Positions 23,697-32,877 of a DNA stretch of 64,000 bases are shown in pieces (positions within the stretch are counted from its first letter, which is position 1; every line of letters begins with the position of its first letter). The stretch spans positions 1 to 64,000 of the forward strand of contig JAMXAG010000011.1 in NCBI GenBank assembly GCA_024281675.1. Direction: 5' to 3'. The notes under the pieces are model-generated. The model was not told the DNA's origin. It saw only the letters and a list, made by a program, of their open reading frames with translations, and ran no database searches. The position numbers were made by a program, and so were the translations under genes. This DNA is from Nitrosomonas sp. Lineage in GTDB: Bacteria > Pseudomonadota > Gammaproteobacteria > Burkholderiales > Nitrosomonadaceae.

Positions 23697-26576
23697 TTAC
23701 TGGCAGGACTCACAACTTTCATCATCAATCGCGCAATACTTAATTTCGACCGCCGTTACTTCCATCGAAGCATTTGCTGTAGCACCATTCATCCCACCCT
23801 TGATGCCGCCATCAGCGGGTACTGCATTTAATGAACCCGCCCGCACTGTTGATTTTTCGGCAGCAGTGGCCCCCATAGAACGCAGGTAATACGTTGTTTT
23901 CAAACCACGAATCCATGCCAGTTTATAGGTTTCATCCAGTTTTTTACCCGATACACCGCCCATGTAAATATTCAGCGATTGCGATTGATCAATCCATTTC
24001 TGCCTTCTTGCACCCGCTTCGATCAACCAACGCGGATCGATTTCAAAAGCAGTCGCATACAGCGCACGAACCTCTTGCGGAATACGATCAATTTTACTGA
24101 CAGCACCATCGAAATATTTCAGGTCAGCAATCATCACTTCATCCCAGAGATTAAGCTTTTTCAGATCGTTGACAAAATATTTGTTGGTGATAGTAAATTC
24201 ACCGGACAAATTAGACTTGACATAAAGATTTTGATAACTCGGTTCTATACTAGCCGAAACCCCCACGATATTAGAAATGGTCGCCGTCGGCGCGATGGCT
24301 AAACAGTTTGAGTTACGCATACCGTATTGTTTAATGCGTTGGCGCAAAGCATCCCAATCAAGCGTTGTCGATAAATCCGTTTCAACAAAGCCACCGCGTT
24401 CAGTACGCAAAATCTCTAAGGTATCATGCGGTAGAATGCCACGATCCCAAAGGCTTCCTTTATAACTACTGTAGCTTCCACGTGCTTGCGCCAGTTCGGT
24501 AGAAGCCCAATAAGCTTGATACGCTACCGCTTCCATCGAACGATCCGCAAACGCTACAGCAGCTTCTGAACCATAGGGAATACCCAGTTGATGCAAGCAA
24601 TCCTGAAACCCCATAATACCCAGCCCAACGGGCCGGTGCTTTAAATTTGCATTGCGTGCTTTGGCAACCGCATAAAAATTGATATCGATCACGTTATCCA
24701 GCATACGCATTGCAATACTGACGGTGCGCTTCAGCTTATCCATATCCAACGCGCCCTCTTTCAAATGCGCCGCCAGATTAACTGAACCCAGATTACATAC
24801 AGCAATTTCTTTATCATTGGTATTTAAGGTAATTTCTGTACATAGGTTGGAACTATGTACAACACCCATATGGTTTTGTGGAGAACGAATATTGCACGGA
24901 TCTTTAAAAGTAATCCACGGATGACCCGTTTCAAATAACATACTGAGCATCTTGCGCCACAACTGTACCGCAGGAATTTTTTTGTACAACATCAATTCGC
25001 CACGTTCCGCTTTGGCTTCATACGCCAAATAAGCTTGTTCAAACTGTTGACCAAATTTTTCATGTAAATCGGGTACGTCTGAAGGAGAAAACAGCATCCA
25101 GTCACTACCGTCCATCACGCGCTTCATAAATAAATCCGGGATCCACGTGGCCGTATTCATATCATGCGTGCGGCGGCGATCATCACCCGTATTCTTACGT
25201 AACTCAAGAAATTCCTCAATGTCCAGGTGCCAACATTCCAGATAAGCGCATACCGCCCCTTTACGTTTACCACCTTGATTGACAGCCACGGCGGTGTCGG
25301 AAACTACTTTGAGGAATGGTACTACCCCTTGCGATTTACCATTAGTACCTTTGATCCGCGCACCCAAAGCGCGTACCGCTGTCCAATCATTACCCAGTCC
25401 ACCTGCATATTTGGCTAGCAACGCATTTTCCTTAATGGCTTCATAAATACCATCAAGGTCGTCTGGAACCGTGGTGAGATAACAAGAAGACAATTGCGAA
25501 CGACACGTACCAGAATTAAACAATGTGGGCGTTGAGCTCATAAAATCAAAGCTGGATAAAACTTGATAAAACTCAATCGCGCTGGCTTCCCGATCGATTT
25601 CATTCAAGGCAAGACCCATGGCAACCCGCATAAAAAAGGCTTGTGGCAATTCAATGCGTTGCTCTTTGATATGCAAGAAATAACGATCATAAAGCGTTTG
25701 CAAGCCTAAATAATCGAATTGCAAATCACGGTTCGCATCCAAAGCTGCAGCCAAGCGTTTCAAATCAAACTGGCTCAAACGCTCATCCAAAAGATCTGCT
25801 TCGATACCTCGCTTGATAAAGAGCGGAAAATAATCTTGATAACGTGAAACCATCATTTCTTGAGAAACTTCTTCACCCAATACTTCATGGCGAACATTAT
25901 TCAACAAAAGTCGCGCGGTCACGTAACTATATGCAGGATCTTTTTCAATTAAGATACGTGCTGACAGAATAGTCGATTTTCTAACTTCGTCTAGCGACAC
26001 ACCATCATATAAATCTTTTAAAGTCGCTTGTAGTATCAATGAAGCATCGACGCCTTCCAATTCATTACATGAAGACTCGATGAGCGCGGATAGTTTTGCT
26101 ATATCCAACGGAATGCGCTGGGCATTATCCATGACATAGCGCGTTTCTGCTTGGGTTGCTCCATTCTGCTTTAGCAATGCTCTTTCCCGTGTACGCGCCT
26201 CACGATATAACACATAGGCACGTGCCACATCATGTTCACCCGAGCGCATCAACGCCAGCTCGACCTGATCTTGGATATCTTCAATATGAAACGTACCACT
26301 ATCCGGTTGACGCCTCAGCAACGCATTCACTACATCGTTAGTCAAATAAGTGACTACTTCACGTACTCTAGCCGATGCCGCGCCTTGACCACCGTCCACA
26401 GCAATAAATGCTTTGGTCATGGCAATGGATATTTTGCTCGGCTCAAACGATACGACCGCGCCGTTACGACGAATCACTTTATGTTGTAAAAAATACGCTT
26501 TTTGAGTACCGTTGCCGCGATATGCTTGACTTGTAGAAGCAGGTTTGAGACTAGTATCTTCCGTTACGCATTGCAT
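23697..26576 (-). CDS. nrdA: Ribonucleotide reductase class Ia, large (alpha) subunit
   Basis: 959 residues, at the long end of the family. An ATP-cone (about 32-125, starting VIRRNGAVVSFEPSKISIAM) gives allosteric control. The catalytic barrel shows SQLSSCYLTTVPDDLDGIYE (redox Cys), SSNLCTEITLNTNDKEIAVC (Asn/Cys/Glu active-site loop), and NSNCLAIAPTATISNIVGVS. The tail ends DDESCESCQ with the CxxC pair that thioredoxin or glutaredoxin re-reduces. Two NrdR boxes lie upstream, so the operon nrdA-nrdB is probably repressed by NrdR when (d)ATP is plentiful. Confidence 0.96.
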   Translation of the reverse strand: MQCVTEDTSLKPASTSQAYRGNGTQKAYFLQHKVIRRNGAVVSFEPSKISIAMTKAFIAVDGGQGAASARVREVVTYLTNDVVNALLRRQPDSGTFHIEDIQDQVELALMRSGEHDVARAYVLYREARTRERALLKQNGATQAETRYVMDNAQRIPLDIAKLSALIESSCNELEGVDASLILQATLKDLYDGVSLDEVRKSTILSARILIEKDPAYSYVTARLLLNNVRHEVLGEEVSQEMMVSRYQDYFPLFIKRGIEADLLDERLSQFDLKRLAAALDANRDLQFDYLGLQTLYDRYFLHIKEQRIELPQAFFMRVAMGLALNEIDREASAIEFYQVLSSFDFMSSTPTLFNSGTCRSQLSSCYLTTVPDDLDGIYEAIKENALLAKYAGGLGNDWTAVRALGARIKGTNGKSQGVVPFLKVVSDTAVAVNQGGKRKGAVCAYLECWHLDIEEFLELRKNTGDDRRRTHDMNTATWIPDLFMKRVMDGSDWMLFSPSDVPDLHEKFGQQFEQAYLAYEAKAERGELMLYKKIPAVQLWRKMLSMLFETGHPWITFKDPCNIRSPQNHMGVVHSSNLCTEITLNTNDKEIAVCNLGSVNLAAHLKEGALDMDKLKRTVSIAMRMLDNVIDINFYAVAKARNANLKHRPVGLGIMGFQDCLHQLGIPYGSEAAVAFADRSMEAVAYQAYWASTELAQARGSYSSYKGSLWDRGILPHDTLEILRTERGGFVETDLSTTLDWDALRQRIKQYGMRNSNCLAIAPTATISNIVGVSASIEPSYQNLYVKSNLSGEFTITNKYFVNDLKKLNLWDEVMIADLKYFDGAVSKIDRIPQEVRALYATAFEIDPRWLIEAGARRQKWIDQSQSLNIYMGGVSGKKLDETYKLAWIRGLKTTYYLRSMGATAAEKSTVRAGSLNAVPADGGIKGGMNGATANASMEVTAVEIKYCAIDDESCESCQ

Positions 26577-26694
26577 AAGCGATCTCCCCTGATGAATCGT
26601 GATTTATCCGAATAATACTTGAAGAAGAAAATAAATCTCAGGAATTCACTGGAACGAATCGATGAAATTTCATTTTCCCAATATATACACAAAC

Positions 26695-26741
26695 ATACAA
26701 TATATAGTAGCTCAACATAATTAAGACCACATAAATTGTGT
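26695..26741 (-). promoter_or_regulatory. Paired NrdR boxes upstream of nrdAB
   Basis: Two 16-bp sites resemble the NrdR consensus (acaCwAtATaTwGtgt): ATACAATATATAGTAG at 26695-26710 matches at 13 of 16 positions and ACCACATAAATTGTGT at 26726-26741 at 12 of 16. Their starts are exactly 31 bp apart, three helical turns, which is the spacing known for NrdR box pairs. They lie 120-165 bp before the nrdA start. A third, poorer site is at 26676-26691. Confidence 0.75.
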
Positions 26742-26951
26742 TGATCAGTATACGAATTTTTTCCAAAAACGGAAAGATTTTTTTTAAAAAATGAAACAAA
26801 AAAGTAAAATATGACAAAAGATAAAATCTCAGGAAACCATAGCGCGTTAGAATAAGATTCCACTAAACAATGCTATATTGCTATTACGCAATCGATCGTT
26901 TTGCAATTGATCTTATGAGCTATTTCGTATGACAATAATAAGGGGATGATT

Positions 26952-27560
26952 ATGTATAAATGGACGCTAGGCTTAGTACTTATCAGCTCAATTATTTTGA
27001 GTGGTTGTGGTTACAACACATTGCAATCAACCGATGAGCAGATCAAGGCAAGCTGGGGAGAAGTATTGAACCAATACAAGCGGCGCGCCGATTTGATTCC
27101 CAATGTAGTCAACACGGTAAAAGGATTTGCTGAACACGAGAAAGACGTTTTAATCGGTGTTACGGAAGCGCGCTCCAAAGTAAGCACCATTCAAGCAACC
27201 CCAGAATTGATCAACAATCCCGATGCATTCTCCAAGTTTCAGCATGCACAAGGAGAATTATCCAGCGCTCTGTCACGCCTGATGGTAATTGTAGAAAAAT
27301 ACCCCGAACTCAAGTCGGATACAAATTTCCGTGATTTACAAGCGCAACTTGAAGGCACCGAGAATCGCATTACTGTTGCTCGCAACCGCTATATTCAGGC
27401 AGTAAAAGATTATAATGTTACCGTACGTTCTTTTCCCAGCAATCTGACGGCTATGATGTTTGGATATGCGGTAAAACCAACCTTTGCGGTTGAAAATGAA
27501 CAAGAAATCGTCACGCCACCGAAAGTCGATTTCAGTTCAAAAGATGCACCTGCGAAATAA
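26952..27560 (+). CDS. lemA: LemA-family lipoprotein-like membrane protein
   Basis: About 202 residues. The N-terminus carries a membrane/lipoprotein segment LGLVLISSIILSGC with a lipobox (LSGC), and the body is the LemA helical domain with DEQIKASWGEVLNQYKRRAD, LIPNVVNTVKGFAEHEKDVL and ENRITVARNRYIQAVKDYN. LemA proteins are envelope-associated and of unknown biochemical role. The start is the second ATG, since AAGGGG lies 6 nt before it and abuts the first. It leads a lemA-TPM-TPM operon, a very common order. Confidence 0.92.
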   Translation: MYKWTLGLVLISSIILSGCGYNTLQSTDEQIKASWGEVLNQYKRRADLIPNVVNTVKGFAEHEKDVLIGVTEARSKVSTIQATPELINNPDAFSKFQHAQGELSSALSRLMVIVEKYPELKSDTNFRDLQAQLEGTENRITVARNRYIQAVKDYNVTVRSFPSNLTAMMFGYAVKPTFAVENEQEIVTPPKVDFSSKDAPAK

Positions 27561-27604
27561 TGCATTGTCTAATAGTGTATTAATAGCCCTTTAAGGGGTT
27601 TTAT

Positions 27605-28504
27605 ATGCGAAACAGATTGGTTCTGATCATACGACCGTGGTACAGGTATCTGCTAGTAATCAGCTTAATCATGATGAGCATGAGTACGTGGGCACAAATA
27701 GCTATCCCTGAGCTCAAATCTCGTGTTACCGATTTGACCGCAACTCTACCTCCTCATGAGGTAGTCCTTTTAGAACAAAAACTCAGCAATTTTGAAGAAA
27801 AAAAAGGTAGTCAAATAGCTGTACTCATCGTGCCGACCACACGCCCAGAAAGTATTGAGCAATACGCATTCCGCGTCGCAGAAAGCTGGAAACTGGGGCG
27901 AAAAAACACCGACGATGGCGCGTTGCTCGTCATCGCGAAAAATGACCGCACACTTCGAATTGAAGTAGGCTATGGTTTGGAAGGTGTGCTTCCCGATGCG
28001 AAGGTTAAACAGATCATTGAACAGATCATTATTCCTCAATTCAAAAGCGGCAATCTCTCACAGGGAATTGGGGCAGGTGTTGACGCCATGCTGCGATTGA
28101 TACAAGGGGAATCGCTTCCCTCTCCCGTTGCTAAAAAAAGTATGGGGCTTTTCACGGATTCAACAGGTGCTCTGGACGTCATCGTTCCCATATTGATCGG
28201 ATTTTTTATCCTAGGAAAAATATTGGAACCGCTATTAGGGCGCCTGGGAGGTGCGGTCGTTACAAGTATTGGCGTAGGATTGATCAGTTGGTTATTGATG
28301 GCCTCTATTGCTATTGCGATTACTGTAGCCATTTTCGCGCTAATAATGAATCTTTTTCACAGCCCTGGCACAGGTATTTACCGTGGTGGGCGTAGTCATT
28401 GGCCAAACGATTCGTATAGAGGGGGCGGGGGCGGTTTTGGTGGTGGGGGATTTAGCGGAGGGGGTGGCGGATTCGGTGGTGGTGGCGCATCTGGGAGATG
28501 GTAA
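27605..28504 (+). CDS. TPM-domain membrane protein (YgcG-like)
   Basis: 299 residues. Signal segment (YLLVISLIMMSMSTWA), then a TPM domain over about residues 38-165 (VTDLTATLPPHEVVLLEQKL, KKGSQIAVLIVPTTRPESIE, RTLRIEVGYGLEGVLPDAKV), two hydrophobic helices (about 190-260), and a glycine-rich C-terminus of GGGGFGGGGFSGGGG type. TPM domains were described in the thylakoid protein TLP18.3/Psb32 as weak phosphatases; in bacteria they accompany LemA and have no firm function. It follows lemA by 44 bp and abuts the next gene. Confidence 0.88.
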   Translation: MRNRLVLIIRPWYRYLLVISLIMMSMSTWAQIAIPELKSRVTDLTATLPPHEVVLLEQKLSNFEEKKGSQIAVLIVPTTRPESIEQYAFRVAESWKLGRKNTDDGALLVIAKNDRTLRIEVGYGLEGVLPDAKVKQIIEQIIIPQFKSGNLSQGIGAGVDAMLRLIQGESLPSPVAKKSMGLFTDSTGALDVIVPILIGFFILGKILEPLLGRLGGAVVTSIGVGLISWLLMASIAIAITVAIFALIMNLFHSPGTGIYRGGRSHWPNDSYRGGGGGFGGGGFSGGGGGFGGGGASGRW

Positions 28505-29029
28505 ATGAATTTTTTGCGTATTCTACGTCATTTTAAAACAGGCCAACTCTCATTGCGGCGAATTTTCACGGATACCGCTCTAGCAGCAATTGAGCAATCT
28601 ATACAGCGCGCAGAATCGAACCATGAAGGAGAAATTTGTTTCACTGTCGAAGCATCACTGAGTACAACCGCGTTACTCAATAATCAAACCGCGCGTGAAC
28701 GAGCGATCGAAGTGTTTTCTTTACTACGTATCTGGGATACCGAGTGCAACAATGGTGTGCTAATCTATTTGTTATTAGCTGATCGCGATGTGGAAATTGT
28801 TGCAGACCGTGGCTTCAATACCAGAATAACCGACACCCAATGGCAAGCGATTTGCCAAAAAATGGAATGGGCGTTTGCACAGCGGCAATTTGAAGCCGGT
28901 GTGATTGAAGGAATTCATTGCATTAGCATGCACTTAAACGAACATTTTCCCTGTCATGGTATCAGTAAAAAAAATGAGCTCTCAAATAAACCCATTATTC
29001 TTGGGCGTACCCACAGAATCATCAAATAA
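28505..29029 (+). CDS. Second TPM-domain protein
   Basis: 174 residues with no signal peptide. The TPM domain is recognisable in SIQRAESNHEGEICFTVEAS, ARERAIEVFSLLRIWDTECN, and NGVLIYLLLADRDVEIVADR followed by GFNTRITDTQW. The first codon comes directly after the stop of the preceding TPM gene, so the three genes (lemA and two TPM) form one operon. The 3' end overlaps the 3' end of dinB on the other strand by 8 bp. Confidence 0.85.
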   Translation: MNFLRILRHFKTGQLSLRRIFTDTALAAIEQSIQRAESNHEGEICFTVEASLSTTALLNNQTARERAIEVFSLLRIWDTECNNGVLIYLLLADRDVEIVADRGFNTRITDTQWQAICQKMEWAFAQRQFEAGVIEGIHCISMHLNEHFPCHGISKKNELSNKPIILGRTHRIIK

Positions 29030-30191
29030 TATCAAACGGCAATTCTGCCTGTAATGGCATTACGGAAGCATTATTTTCGTAATAAAAAGGAGATAACGAG
29101 CTTACTCTGACACCTAGCAAACGAATTTTCTTTTTAAAAACAATACGCCGCAAGCATTCTCTTGTCACCGCAAGGATTTTTATCCCGTCATCAGTATAAG
29201 TCGAAAGCGTAATATTCCGCGTCAGTGTCTGAAAATCTGCAAAACGCAGTTTGATACCGATCGTTCTACCAATATAGTTCTTATGTTTCAAATCCTGCGC
29301 CACTTTCTCGCATAAACTACGGAGTGACTCCGTCAACACAGTACGATCATGATATAAATCGAGATTACGCTCAAACGTTGTTTCTCGGCTTATCGATTTA
29401 GCTTCTGGGTTGGTAATAATCGGACGATTATCAATTCCTTGTGCCGCTTCCACTAACCATATTGCATAGTTATGCCCGAAATAGGGCTTAAGAAAACTTA
29501 ATTTTGCCTGCGCTAACTCACCAATAGTATTAATGCCTAAAACTGCGAGTTTCTCAGTGGCCTTAGGGCCAATTCCATTGATTTTTTTGACTGATAATGG
29601 CCAGATACGATCAGAAATATCTGACACATCCATAATGGTCAAACCATCTGGCTTTTCCAGATCCGAGCAGATTTTTGCCAGCAGCTTATTCGGCGCAATA
29701 CCAATAGAACAACCAAGTCCTGTGGCCTCTTTTACCACCTGCTTAAGCAAATTAGCCAGTGTCTCTGAATCATGAGGAAGCTGCGTTAAATCAATATAGA
29801 TTTCATCAATACCGGAGTCTTCGATCTGGGTTGTTAATTTTGCCACGGCAGCTTTAAACAGCTTAGAATAGTATTGGTAACTGGCAAAGTTCGTGGGCAA
29901 TAAAATTGCATGTGGCATCAACTGCGCTGCTTTCATGATACTCATCCCAGAAAACACCCCGGCCGCTCGCGCTTCATAAGTAGCCGTCGTAATGACACCG
30001 CGTCCGACATACTCATGCAACCGATGAACATGTAACGTACCATCAGGTTTAGCAGTAGCAGGTTGATGCTCTGTTCGTCCGCCTACCACAACGGGCAAGC
30101 CGCGCAATTGAGGATGACGAATAAGTTCGACCGATGCATAGAAAGCATCCATGTCTAGATGAGCAATTCTGCGAGAAGTAGCGATTTTCAT
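29022..30191 (-). CDS. dinB: DNA polymerase IV (Y family)
   Basis: About 389 residues. The catalytic palm shows IAHLDMDAFYASVEL with the first metal-binding Asp and the steric-gate area, then YEARAAGVFSGMSIMKAAQL, GIDEIYIDLTQLP with the second Asp/Glu pair, and the HhH thumb WPLSVKKINGIGPKATEKLA. It performs error-prone translesion synthesis. The ATG giving MKIATSRRIAHLDMDAFY is preferred to a start 18 codons upstream. About 20 extra residues (EHQPATAKPDGTLHVHRLHE) occur between VVVGGR and the GVITTATYEAR block compared with usual DinB. The C-terminus keeps the little-finger domain but lacks a canonical clamp-binding peptide that I can be sure of. Confidence 0.92.
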   Translation of the reverse strand: MKIATSRRIAHLDMDAFYASVELIRHPQLRGLPVVVGGRTEHQPATAKPDGTLHVHRLHEYVGRGVITTATYEARAAGVFSGMSIMKAAQLMPHAILLPTNFASYQYYSKLFKAAVAKLTTQIEDSGIDEIYIDLTQLPHDSETLANLLKQVVKEATGLGCSIGIAPNKLLAKICSDLEKPDGLTIMDVSDISDRIWPLSVKKINGIGPKATEKLAVLGINTIGELAQAKLSFLKPYFGHNYAIWLVEAAQGIDNRPIITNPEAKSISRETTFERNLDLYHDRTVLTESLRSLCEKVAQDLKHKNYIGRTIGIKLRFADFQTLTRNITLSTYTDDGIKILAVTRECLRRIVFKKKIRLLGVRVSSLSPFYYENNASVMPLQAELPFDII

Positions 30192-30337
30192 TACCATCGA
30201 TGCCAATACCAAAAAAAGTAAGCGCGTTACGCATACTCTATCCATTAGCGCAATTTTTTTGTTAATTGAAAAATACAGTATAAATCTTCGTTATTCAAAC
30301 TAACGTAAAATTTAATAAGCGATATCATTAGTAAATT

Positions 30338-31927
30338 ATGGCGGGAGCATTAAGCGTAAACGAATATTTTCTTAACAAAAGCATCTTCCATTATCAAATA
30401 ACAGCCGCTTCATCATTACAGAATAACCTTATGATTTATAGAGAAATAAAAAATAGAATTGCGATGATCGTCGTACTGAGCATCATCGCCATTGTCGGTT
30501 CTATCAAAAGCTTTACCGTGCTTGGCGGAGATCAATCCCTATTTGTTGTCATTGCGCAAATGTTTGATGCTGGAAAAATTTTGTATAAAGATTTATTCGA
30601 TTTCAAGCAGCCGGGCATTTTTATTTTTTATTTTCTGGCAGGAAAAACACTGGGATGGAGTGATATTGGCATCCATTATTTTGAATTAGGCTATTGGTTA
30701 ATATTTTCACTAGTACTCTACTTTTCTATCAAACAATATTCACTATTCTACAAAAATGAATTAAGTAGCAGCTTGTTTCCGCTATTTGTTATTGGTGTTT
30801 ATTACTGCAATGCTACCGCGTTCCAACTCACACAACTCGAAGCACTGATTAATGTTCCTTTATATTTAATTGTTTGGTTATTGGATAGAGCATACAAAGA
30901 CGAAAATAATTTATTAATAACTTATTTCTTAATAGGATTATTGATGGGTATTGTGGTTCTTTGTAAATTAATTTACAGCCCGATTATTTTCGCCTTTATG
31001 CTCATTCATTTTATATTCTGTCTAAAAGACAAGGGATTGAAGCATATCCTGATTAAACAATTGCCTCCGATAATCATCGGTTTTGCGATTCCAATCACAA
31101 TTTTCTTAAATTATGTTTTTACGCATCACATCGAAAATTTAGTCACCGATATCTTCTTTAAAATACCCACGCAAGTCATTGGCTTAGGGGACCAAGTACA
31201 TCCAGAAAGACTGTGGAGCTCGATCAAATGGTTCGGCAAGTTGATGATTATTTATCTAATACTAGCTGCCATCGGTATTTTTTTGATTTCCAAAAAAGAA
31301 TCACATTTTTTCAGCATGATCATCGCTTGGACAATCATAGGATTTTCGGTCATTGTCATACAAAAAACTTCCTGGTGGTCTTACCATTTTCAACTGCTAT
31401 ACGTACCCATCGCATTATTTTCTGTATTGGCTTTAGATTATTTGATTTATCACTTACTGGTTTATGTGGGACTTAACAATTCATTCAAAAGGATCCCTAT
31501 TATTTTAATTATATTGATTCTTGTTACCCACAATCAATTCAGATCCCTGCAAATTAGCTTACATTCCGAAAATTATTCAAGATTATTAGGGTACGATTAT
31601 GCAAAAAACCACGCACTATCGGTTCTTAATGTCCTGAAAGAAGAAGATACTATTTATGTATGTGGTAACCCTAGGAAATATTTGATCACATCGCGATTGC
31701 CTGAGTTAAGCACCAATGGCTGGATCTTAGAATATCAGTTAGATTATCAATGGGAAAATTTCTACCAGGAATTCCGAAACAAACCGCCCACTTATTTATT
31801 TATCAGTAAAGAATACGAAAATCTCATTCCAACGAAACAACCTAAATTGTGGGATTTTATCACCACAAAATATAACCAATTGAGCCTCGAAGAAACCGGC
31901 ATATGGTATAAAAACTCAAAGAATTAG
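30338..31927 (+). CDS. Multi-pass membrane protein, GT-C glycosyltransferase-like
   Basis: 529 residues with about 10-11 membrane helices and a hydrophilic C-terminal 130 residues. Near the N-terminus LGGDQSLFVVIAQMFDAGKI followed by LYKDLFDFKQPGIFIFYF resembles the first luminal loop of GT-C/PMT-type lipid-dependent glycosyltransferases, with the acidic GGD and the DxKQPG motif. The C-terminal part has VLKEEDTIYVCGNPRKYLIT. It may transfer a sugar from a polyprenyl carrier onto a lipid or protein. The start is uncertain; an ATG at 30431 gives the more usual length. AT-rich and isolated, without surface-polysaccharide neighbours. Confidence 0.65.
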   Translation: MAGALSVNEYFLNKSIFHYQITAASSLQNNLMIYREIKNRIAMIVVLSIIAIVGSIKSFTVLGGDQSLFVVIAQMFDAGKILYKDLFDFKQPGIFIFYFLAGKTLGWSDIGIHYFELGYWLIFSLVLYFSIKQYSLFYKNELSSSLFPLFVIGVYYCNATAFQLTQLEALINVPLYLIVWLLDRAYKDENNLLITYFLIGLLMGIVVLCKLIYSPIIFAFMLIHFIFCLKDKGLKHILIKQLPPIIIGFAIPITIFLNYVFTHHIENLVTDIFFKIPTQVIGLGDQVHPERLWSSIKWFGKLMIIYLILAAIGIFLISKKESHFFSMIIAWTIIGFSVIVIQKTSWWSYHFQLLYVPIALFSVLALDYLIYHLLVYVGLNNSFKRIPIILIILILVTHNQFRSLQISLHSENYSRLLGYDYAKNHALSVLNVLKEEDTIYVCGNPRKYLITSRLPELSTNGWILEYQLDYQWENFYQEFRNKPPTYLFISKEYENLIPTKQPKLWDFITTKYNQLSLEETGIWYKNSKN

Positions 31928-32384
31928 TGGTGTTATGAAACTTGATGCGTTTAAATCAATTCATCAGGTAAATTTGATCTCGCCACATACATCATTCTCA
32001 TCTGTGGAGAAAAGCAAAGCTGTATTTTACAAATAGTCTTTGATCATCACTTTACTGTCGACGTCTATGCAGCCATGACCTTTGCGTAATTCCCTTCCGA
32101 TCTTTTCAGTTCCTTGTATTTATTGATTAATAACTTTTAGTAAGCTGCATTTTTCAAAAATCTAAACCAATCAAAATTAGCAGTAATTACTCATCGTTAG
32201 CTTCTGTTTCCATAATGTTATTATGGTTTCCAAGCAAAAATTCTGATACTTGGCCATTCGTGCAAAATCACCATTCGTAAATTCTTCATCATATATAAAA
32301 AACAAAGAGAAGATTGTATTTCCTAACCTCTATTTTTTTGGTAAGATCCAACTGGAATAAATAATCATAAGTAAATAATCGATG
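31928..32384. other. Long non-coding stretch before rimP
   Basis: About 460 bp, AT-rich, with no supportable gene. A 33-codon plus-strand frame from 31934 has no ribosome-binding site. The rimP promoter should lie in its right part. I see no mobile-element signature, though the stretch is long enough to hold a decayed gene. Confidence 0.5.
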
Positions 32385-32406
32385 ATGGGCTTTGAGCCCA
32401 TTTTTT
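32385..32406 (+). promoter_or_regulatory. Hairpin with U-run in the rimP leader
   Basis: A 7-bp stem ATGGGCT/AGCCCAT (32385-32391, 32395-32401) with loop TTG is followed by T residues (32401-32406), 18 nt before the rimP ATG. Intrinsic-terminator-like leader hairpins are known in front of rimP-nusA-infB operons in several proteobacteria and are thought to give NusA-dependent attenuation. Confidence 0.75.
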
Positions 32407-32423
32407 ATTTGTAGTCGACAACT

Positions 32424-32852
32424 ATGGAACTGGAAGTGTTAATAGCATCAACTCTCGAAGGAATGGGTTATGAGTTGGTAGAAATAGAACAATCCGCGCA
32501 TAATAAATTATTGAGAATATTTGTGGATAAAAATGAAGGGATCGGTATTGATGATTGTGTATCAATAAGCAATCATCTTACTCGTCTATTAGCAGTAGAA
32601 AATATCGATTATGGTCGCTTGGAAGTATCATCGCCAGGGCTAGATAGACCTTTACGAAAGGAATCTGATTTTACTCGTTTTAAAGAAGAAACGATCAAGT
32701 TAAAACTACGCATCCCGCTTGAGGGGCAAAGAAATTTTATAGGAATTCTGCGGGAAGTTAACAATGGTGCGATTAAGCTTGAAGTGGAAGGAAAATTATT
32801 GAATCTTGAATTGAGCAACCTCATGAAAGCTCGCTTGGTTCCAAAACTTTAA
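32424..32852 (+). CDS. rimP: Ribosome maturation factor RimP
   Basis: 142 residues. The N-terminal domain has [20 protein letters not shown] and [20 protein letters not shown], followed by [20 protein letters not shown], the RimP signature, and a C-terminal SH3-like domain ([20 protein letters not shown]). RimP assists 30S subunit maturation near the S12/uS12 site. It opens the rimP-nusA-infB-rbfA-truB block, with nusA 25 bp downstream. Confidence 0.95.
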   Translation: MELEVLIASTLEGMGYELVEIEQSAHNKLLRIFVDKNEGIGIDDCVSISNHLTRLLAVENIDYGRLEVSSPGLDRPLRKESDFTRFKEETIKLKLRIPLEGQRNFIGILREVNNGAIKLEVEGKLLNLELSNLMKARLVPKL

Positions 32853-32877
32853 CCGCATTAGATTTGAATGGAGAACT

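Noticed and set aside
26676..26691. Third NrdR box
   Set aside because: Only 10 of 16 consensus positions match and the distance of 19 bp from the next box does not fit the known helical spacing.
26564..26863. Minus-strand frame of 99 codons upstream of nrdA
   Set aside because: It lies over the NrdR boxes, is low in complexity and rich in F, Y, K and S, lacks a ribosome-binding site and overlaps the nrdA start in another frame.
31934..32035. Possible 33-codon gene after the GT-C-like gene
   Set aside because: No ribosome-binding site, no recognisable product.
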